NCBI GenBank assembly: GCA_017412115.1
Contig: JAFPYR010000069.1
Span: 62,001 to 126,000 of the forward strand
DNA: 64,000 nucleotides
Source of the DNA: Bacteroidales bacterium
Lineage (GTDB): Bacteria > Bacteroidota > Bacteroidia > Bacteroidales > UBA3824
Reading direction: 5' to 3'
Made by a program: the position numbers and the translations under genes. The notes under the pieces were generated by a model that had not been told where the DNA came from, searched no databases, and saw only the letters and a program-made list of their open reading frames with translations. This document shows positions 61,861 to 64,000 of this stretch, piece after piece. Within the stretch, counting starts at the first letter, position 1. Each line of letters starts with the position of its first letter.

Positions 61861-62208
61861 ATCTTTCTGCGAATTAAAAGTTTCTATTTCAGTTTTCCGA
61901 ACAAAATACTATACAGTCCAATCAGAGGATTAACAATGTTCGGTACAACGATGTACAAAAAAATTAAAATTTACAAATTTTACCCCCCAAAAAAATCATA
62001 ATTATGTATCGTAATTTATTAAAATTTCATATTTGTCGAGCCACAAGCATTGCGGGCTCGGCAAATAAAGAACCGTATTTTTATAGCGAATTATTCGCCG
62101 CAAAAATCAGTTTTTGCAGTTTTCGCAAAAATTTTTTCAGCCCAAAACTGCAGTTTTCGCAAAATTTTCACCTTTTTCTTTTGTTTTGCCTGCATAAATA
62201 AATTTTGC
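61861..62208. other. Gene-free gap with an inverted repeat and the left 33-bp array
   Basis: Nothing coding is convincing between the unrecognised gene and the ATPase gene. TGTCGAGCC (62034-62042) pairs with GGCTCGGCA (62055-62063), with no T-run. The left 33-bp repeat array occupies about 62113-62190. Confidence 0.6.
62113..62190. repeat. 33-bp repeat array, left copy (two units)
   Basis: Two units of TGCAGTTTTCGCAAAATTTT... type, the first with a one-base insertion in its A-run, ending in CACCTTTTTCTTTTGTTTT. Same orientation as the array at 63576-63681, on the other side of the ATPase gene. Confidence 0.85.
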
Positions 62209-63537
62209 TTACACAAACTGAGCGAAATACACCGGCAGACAACTTGTATTGCCGTCCTTGTGATAATCTTTTGTGTACAGCAAAATTCGGTCGCTTATCC
62301 GTGACGAAAATTTTTCGCAAAAGGCATCCAACGATTTATGCGTTTTGTAGCCGGACGATTTCACTTCTACCGGCACCAACTTACTGCCCCGCGAAAGCAG
62401 AAAATCAACTTCGTAATTATGATTGTTGCCGTCAGGAAAAGTATAATAATACAACTCGTTGCCGGCGGTGCGGAGAATCTGAGCCGTCAGGTTTTCATAA
62501 ACATAACCTAAATTAGCATCGGTCTTGTCGGAAAGCAGTTTTTGATACACAACGTTTTCTGTATAGTCTTTATCCCAAAACGCCAACGTAAGAAAAAGTC
62601 CTGTATCGTTGACAAACATCTTATAACGACTATAATCCTTGGAAAGAGCCATGCCGACTGCCGGATCTGAGGCGTGGTATGCGATATTGACAACCATGCT
62701 GTCAGCCATGTCTTTTATGACGGCAATAACGGAGTCGGTAATGCGGCTTTCGGTCGCCGATGAAATCATAAACCTATTGGCATTACCAGTGAGTTGCGCC
62801 GGAATATTCATAAACATCTGCGAGGCTGCACCGGAAATATCAATTTTTCTGAAATCATCGTCATATAGTTGAATTATTTCCCGCTTTTTCTCGTCAACCT
62901 GTTGTAAATTATTGGTATTCAGATAAGTATCAACGGCTTGCGGCATACCGCCCACAACCATGTAAAGCCGCAAATCCCGCATCCACTGACGGTGAACTGC
63001 CTGCCCCATAGGTCGTTTCATTTCAAACGCACTGCGCATGAATCCGCCCGTATTTTCATCACCCATAGCCGTCCTGAACTCTTCAAAATCCATCGGATAA
63101 AGTGTCAGCCGTGTCTCCTCCGACGGAATAAGTATGTTTTGAACGTTTTTCTTAATCGAAAGCAAAGAACCTGTCTCAATAAAATCATATCTGCCGTCTT
63201 TTACAAGATATTTAATTGCCTGACGAGCAGCGGGTTGAAACTGAACTTCATCGAAAATTACAACAGATTCCCTTTTATAAAGCGTTGTGTGAAAGAGGTT
63301 TTGCAGCCTGAAAAAGAAATAGTCCAAGTCCCTCATATTTTCAAAAAGTTCGTTGACTTCACCTGAGGACTGCGCAAAATCAATGAGAATGTATGATTTG
63401 TATTCGTTTTGGGCGAAAAATTCAGCGAGGGTGCTTTTGCCCACCCGCCTTGCGCCTTTTATCAGCAAAGCAGTTGAACCATTGCGCTCGGTTTTCCATT
63501 TTAACATTTTGTCGTATAATTTCCTCTTAAAAATCAT
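62209..63537 (-). CDS. AAA_14 / DUF4143 ATPase
   Basis: The 442-residue protein has Walker A IKGARRVGKST (about 27-37), Walker B SVVIFDEVQF (about 92-101) and the FIETGSLLSI sensor region, then a DUF4143 nuclease-like C-domain (YENLTAQILRTAGNELYYY, NYEVDFLLSRGSKLVPVEVKSSG). The last motif (E-V-D-F ... V-E-V-K) is a PD-(D/E)XK pattern. Such genes are present in many copies in Bacteroidota genomes with unknown role. ATG 63537 is the likely start. The gene lies between two direct 33-bp repeat arrays. Confidence 0.9.
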   Translation of the reverse strand: MIFKRKLYDKMLKWKTERNGSTALLIKGARRVGKSTLAEFFAQNEYKSYILIDFAQSSGEVNELFENMRDLDYFFFRLQNLFHTTLYKRESVVIFDEVQFQPAARQAIKYLVKDGRYDFIETGSLLSIKKNVQNILIPSEETRLTLYPMDFEEFRTAMGDENTGGFMRSAFEMKRPMGQAVHRQWMRDLRLYMVVGGMPQAVDTYLNTNNLQQVDEKKREIIQLYDDDFRKIDISGAASQMFMNIPAQLTGNANRFMISSATESRITDSVIAVIKDMADSMVVNIAYHASDPAVGMALSKDYSRYKMFVNDTGLFLTLAFWDKDYTENVVYQKLLSDKTDANLGYVYENLTAQILRTAGNELYYYTFPDGNNHNYEVDFLLSRGSKLVPVEVKSSGYKTHKSLDAFCEKFSSRISDRILLYTKDYHKDGNTSCLPVYFAQFV

Positions 63538-63575
63538 AATTGTTTTCGCATTAAAAATCAGGCAAATATACAACC

Positions 63576-63681
63576 TTTTGCAGTTTTCGCAAAATTTTTT
63601 CAGCCCAAAACTGCAGTTTTCGCAAAATTTTTTCAGCCTGAAACTGCACTTTTCGCAAAATTTTCACAATTTCTTTTGTTT
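63576..63681. repeat. 33-bp repeat array, right copy (three units)
   Basis: Three head-to-tail units (TGCAGTTTTCGCAAAATTTT start, then TTCAGCC and a variable AAAAC end), the last ending CACAATTTCTTTTGTTTT. Unit length is 33 nt, 11 codons, so minus-strand frames through it repeat the peptide KILRKLQFWAE. Confidence 0.85.
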
Positions 63682-63691
63682 TATATGTACA

Positions 63692-63741
63692 AAAAAATAA
63701 TGCACCAGACGAAATTTTTTTCGCCCAGTGCATTATTTTTT
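63692..63741. terminator. Terminator after glgB
   Basis: AAAAAATAATGCAC (63692-63705) and its perfect complement (63728-63741), with a T-run on the minus strand. It lies 15 nt past the glgB stop. Confidence 0.8.
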
Positions 63742-63755
63742 AGACAATTATTTGT

Positions 63756-64000
63756 TTAGTCCCTTACTTTTTTCAAAACCATTACCGTCCGGTTGACGTT
63801 ATAAATCGATAAAACATAATGGTCATCTTTTGGAATTGCAAAAAATTCCGTTGAATCGTCCACTCGGCTGAATCCGCCGAATTTTTCGTCGTCAGAGTTC
63901 AAAATTATCTTGTAAACTCCCGGCTCCGGAATGTAAAACGTATAATCCGGAATACAAGCCGTAGGATGAAAATTGAAGACAAAAATCAACCCGCCTTTCT
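63756..64000 (-). CDS. glgB: 1,4-alpha-glucan branching enzyme, C-terminal part
   Basis: The frame is open to the window edge; the visible 81 residues are the C-terminal beta domain of GlgB: LIFVFNFHPTACIPDY, PEPGVYKIILNSDDEKFGGF, SRVDDSTEF and the last strand YVLSIYNVNRTVMVLKK. The enzyme makes the alpha-1,6 branches of glycogen. The catalytic barrel lies outside. An apparent start at 63989 is a TTG inside the gene. Confidence 0.9.
   Translation of the reverse strand, partial: KGGLIFVFNFHPTACIPDYTFYIPEPGVYKIILNSDDEKFGGFSRVDDSTEFFAIPKDDHYVLSIYNVNRTVMVLKKVRD

Noticed and set aside
62091..62195. A 34-codon minus frame through the left repeat array
   Set aside because: Same reason: open by virtue of the repeat, with no start signal or conserved product visible.
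62113..63681. A CRISPR array
   Set aside because: The 33-nt units join head to tail without spacers and no cas genes are nearby.
61951..63699. A shared ATGTACAAAAAAAT string at 61951 and 63685
   Set aside because: It is short and AT-rich, and it lies before the left array but after the right array, so it does not extend the direct repeats.
63551..63733. A 60-codon minus frame rich in KILRKLQF repeats as a small protein gene
   Set aside because: The repeat length is a multiple of three, so any frame through it stays open and repeats; the frame also runs through the glgB terminator. It is treated as repeat DNA.
60671..64000. A prophage or integrated element
   Set aside because: There is no integrase, structural gene or attachment site; only an ORF6N fragment, one unknown gene and an AAA_14 ATPase are present.

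Overview
This 64 kb window reads as chromosome of an AT-rich, fermentative member of the Bacteroidota (probably Bacteroidales). Signs of this are the complete BatABCDE aerotolerance operon, a GSCFA protein, a Bacteroidota-type FabI, ATP-dependent PEP carboxykinase, an AmgK-RapZ fusion, BspA-type leucine-rich repeats, and many promoters of the form TTTG-N19-21-TAnnTTTG with no Shine-Dalgarno dependence. Electron-bifurcating NfnAB, a polyferredoxin plus Fe-S aldo/keto reductase pair and a phosphate butyryltransferase-like enzyme point to anaerobic metabolism. No phage, insertion sequence or CRISPR array is visible.

Layout. 0-5.3 kb: GSCFA/thioredoxin-like pair, a secreted GH51 arabinofuranosidase, QueH and an MCE (MlaD-like) protein. 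5.3-5.6 kb: two identical tRNA-Arg(ACG) genes. 5.6-17.7 kb: a duplicated SiaB-like kinase, threonine synthase and aspartokinase, an unknown secreted protein, PckA, NfnB-NfnA and PheT, all on the minus strand. 17.8-30 kb: a SiaC-like protein, a LolC/E-like permease (minus), FabI, a barrel-like secreted protein (minus), a hybrid histidine kinase, a Na/Pi cotransporter, three successive lipocalin-like proteins and the Fe-S pair. 30-37.8 kb: RidA, RNase P RNA, a sodium:solute symporter, an LRR protein, a porin, a nitroreductase, a membrane protein, RecR and a Ptb-like enzyme. 37.8-41 kb: a GlsB-like membrane protein, a subtilisin-like protease and FolC. 41-54.8 kb: a long minus-strand series running MoxR, DUF58, a membrane protein, BatA, B, C, D, E, AmgK-RapZ, RluA-type synthase, a small HExxH protein and an MFS-PlsC fusion. 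54.9-60.6 kb: a split ThrE exporter, a GH5-like glycosidase and an S37-like peptidase. 60.7-63.7 kb: an accessory patch with a frameshifted ORF6N gene, an unrecognised protein and an AAA_14/DUF4143 ATPase between two arrays of the same 33-bp repeat. The window ends in the C-terminus of GlgB.

How the parts fit together. The Bat block is the largest functional unit: an AAA+ ATPase, VWA proteins and TPR proteins at the cell envelope, followed closely by a kinase-RapZ fusion likely to act in cell-wall sugar recycling. SiaB- and SiaC-like partners lie 11 kb apart and may form a partner-switching pair. Aspartokinase and threonine synthase are adjacent, but homoserine dehydrogenase and homoserine kinase are absent from the window. 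The best candidates for undescribed biology are the 33-bp arrays around the ATPase, the SiaB duplication, and the lipocalin-like cluster with its membrane-anchored middle member. I do not see a clearly new defence or secretion system.
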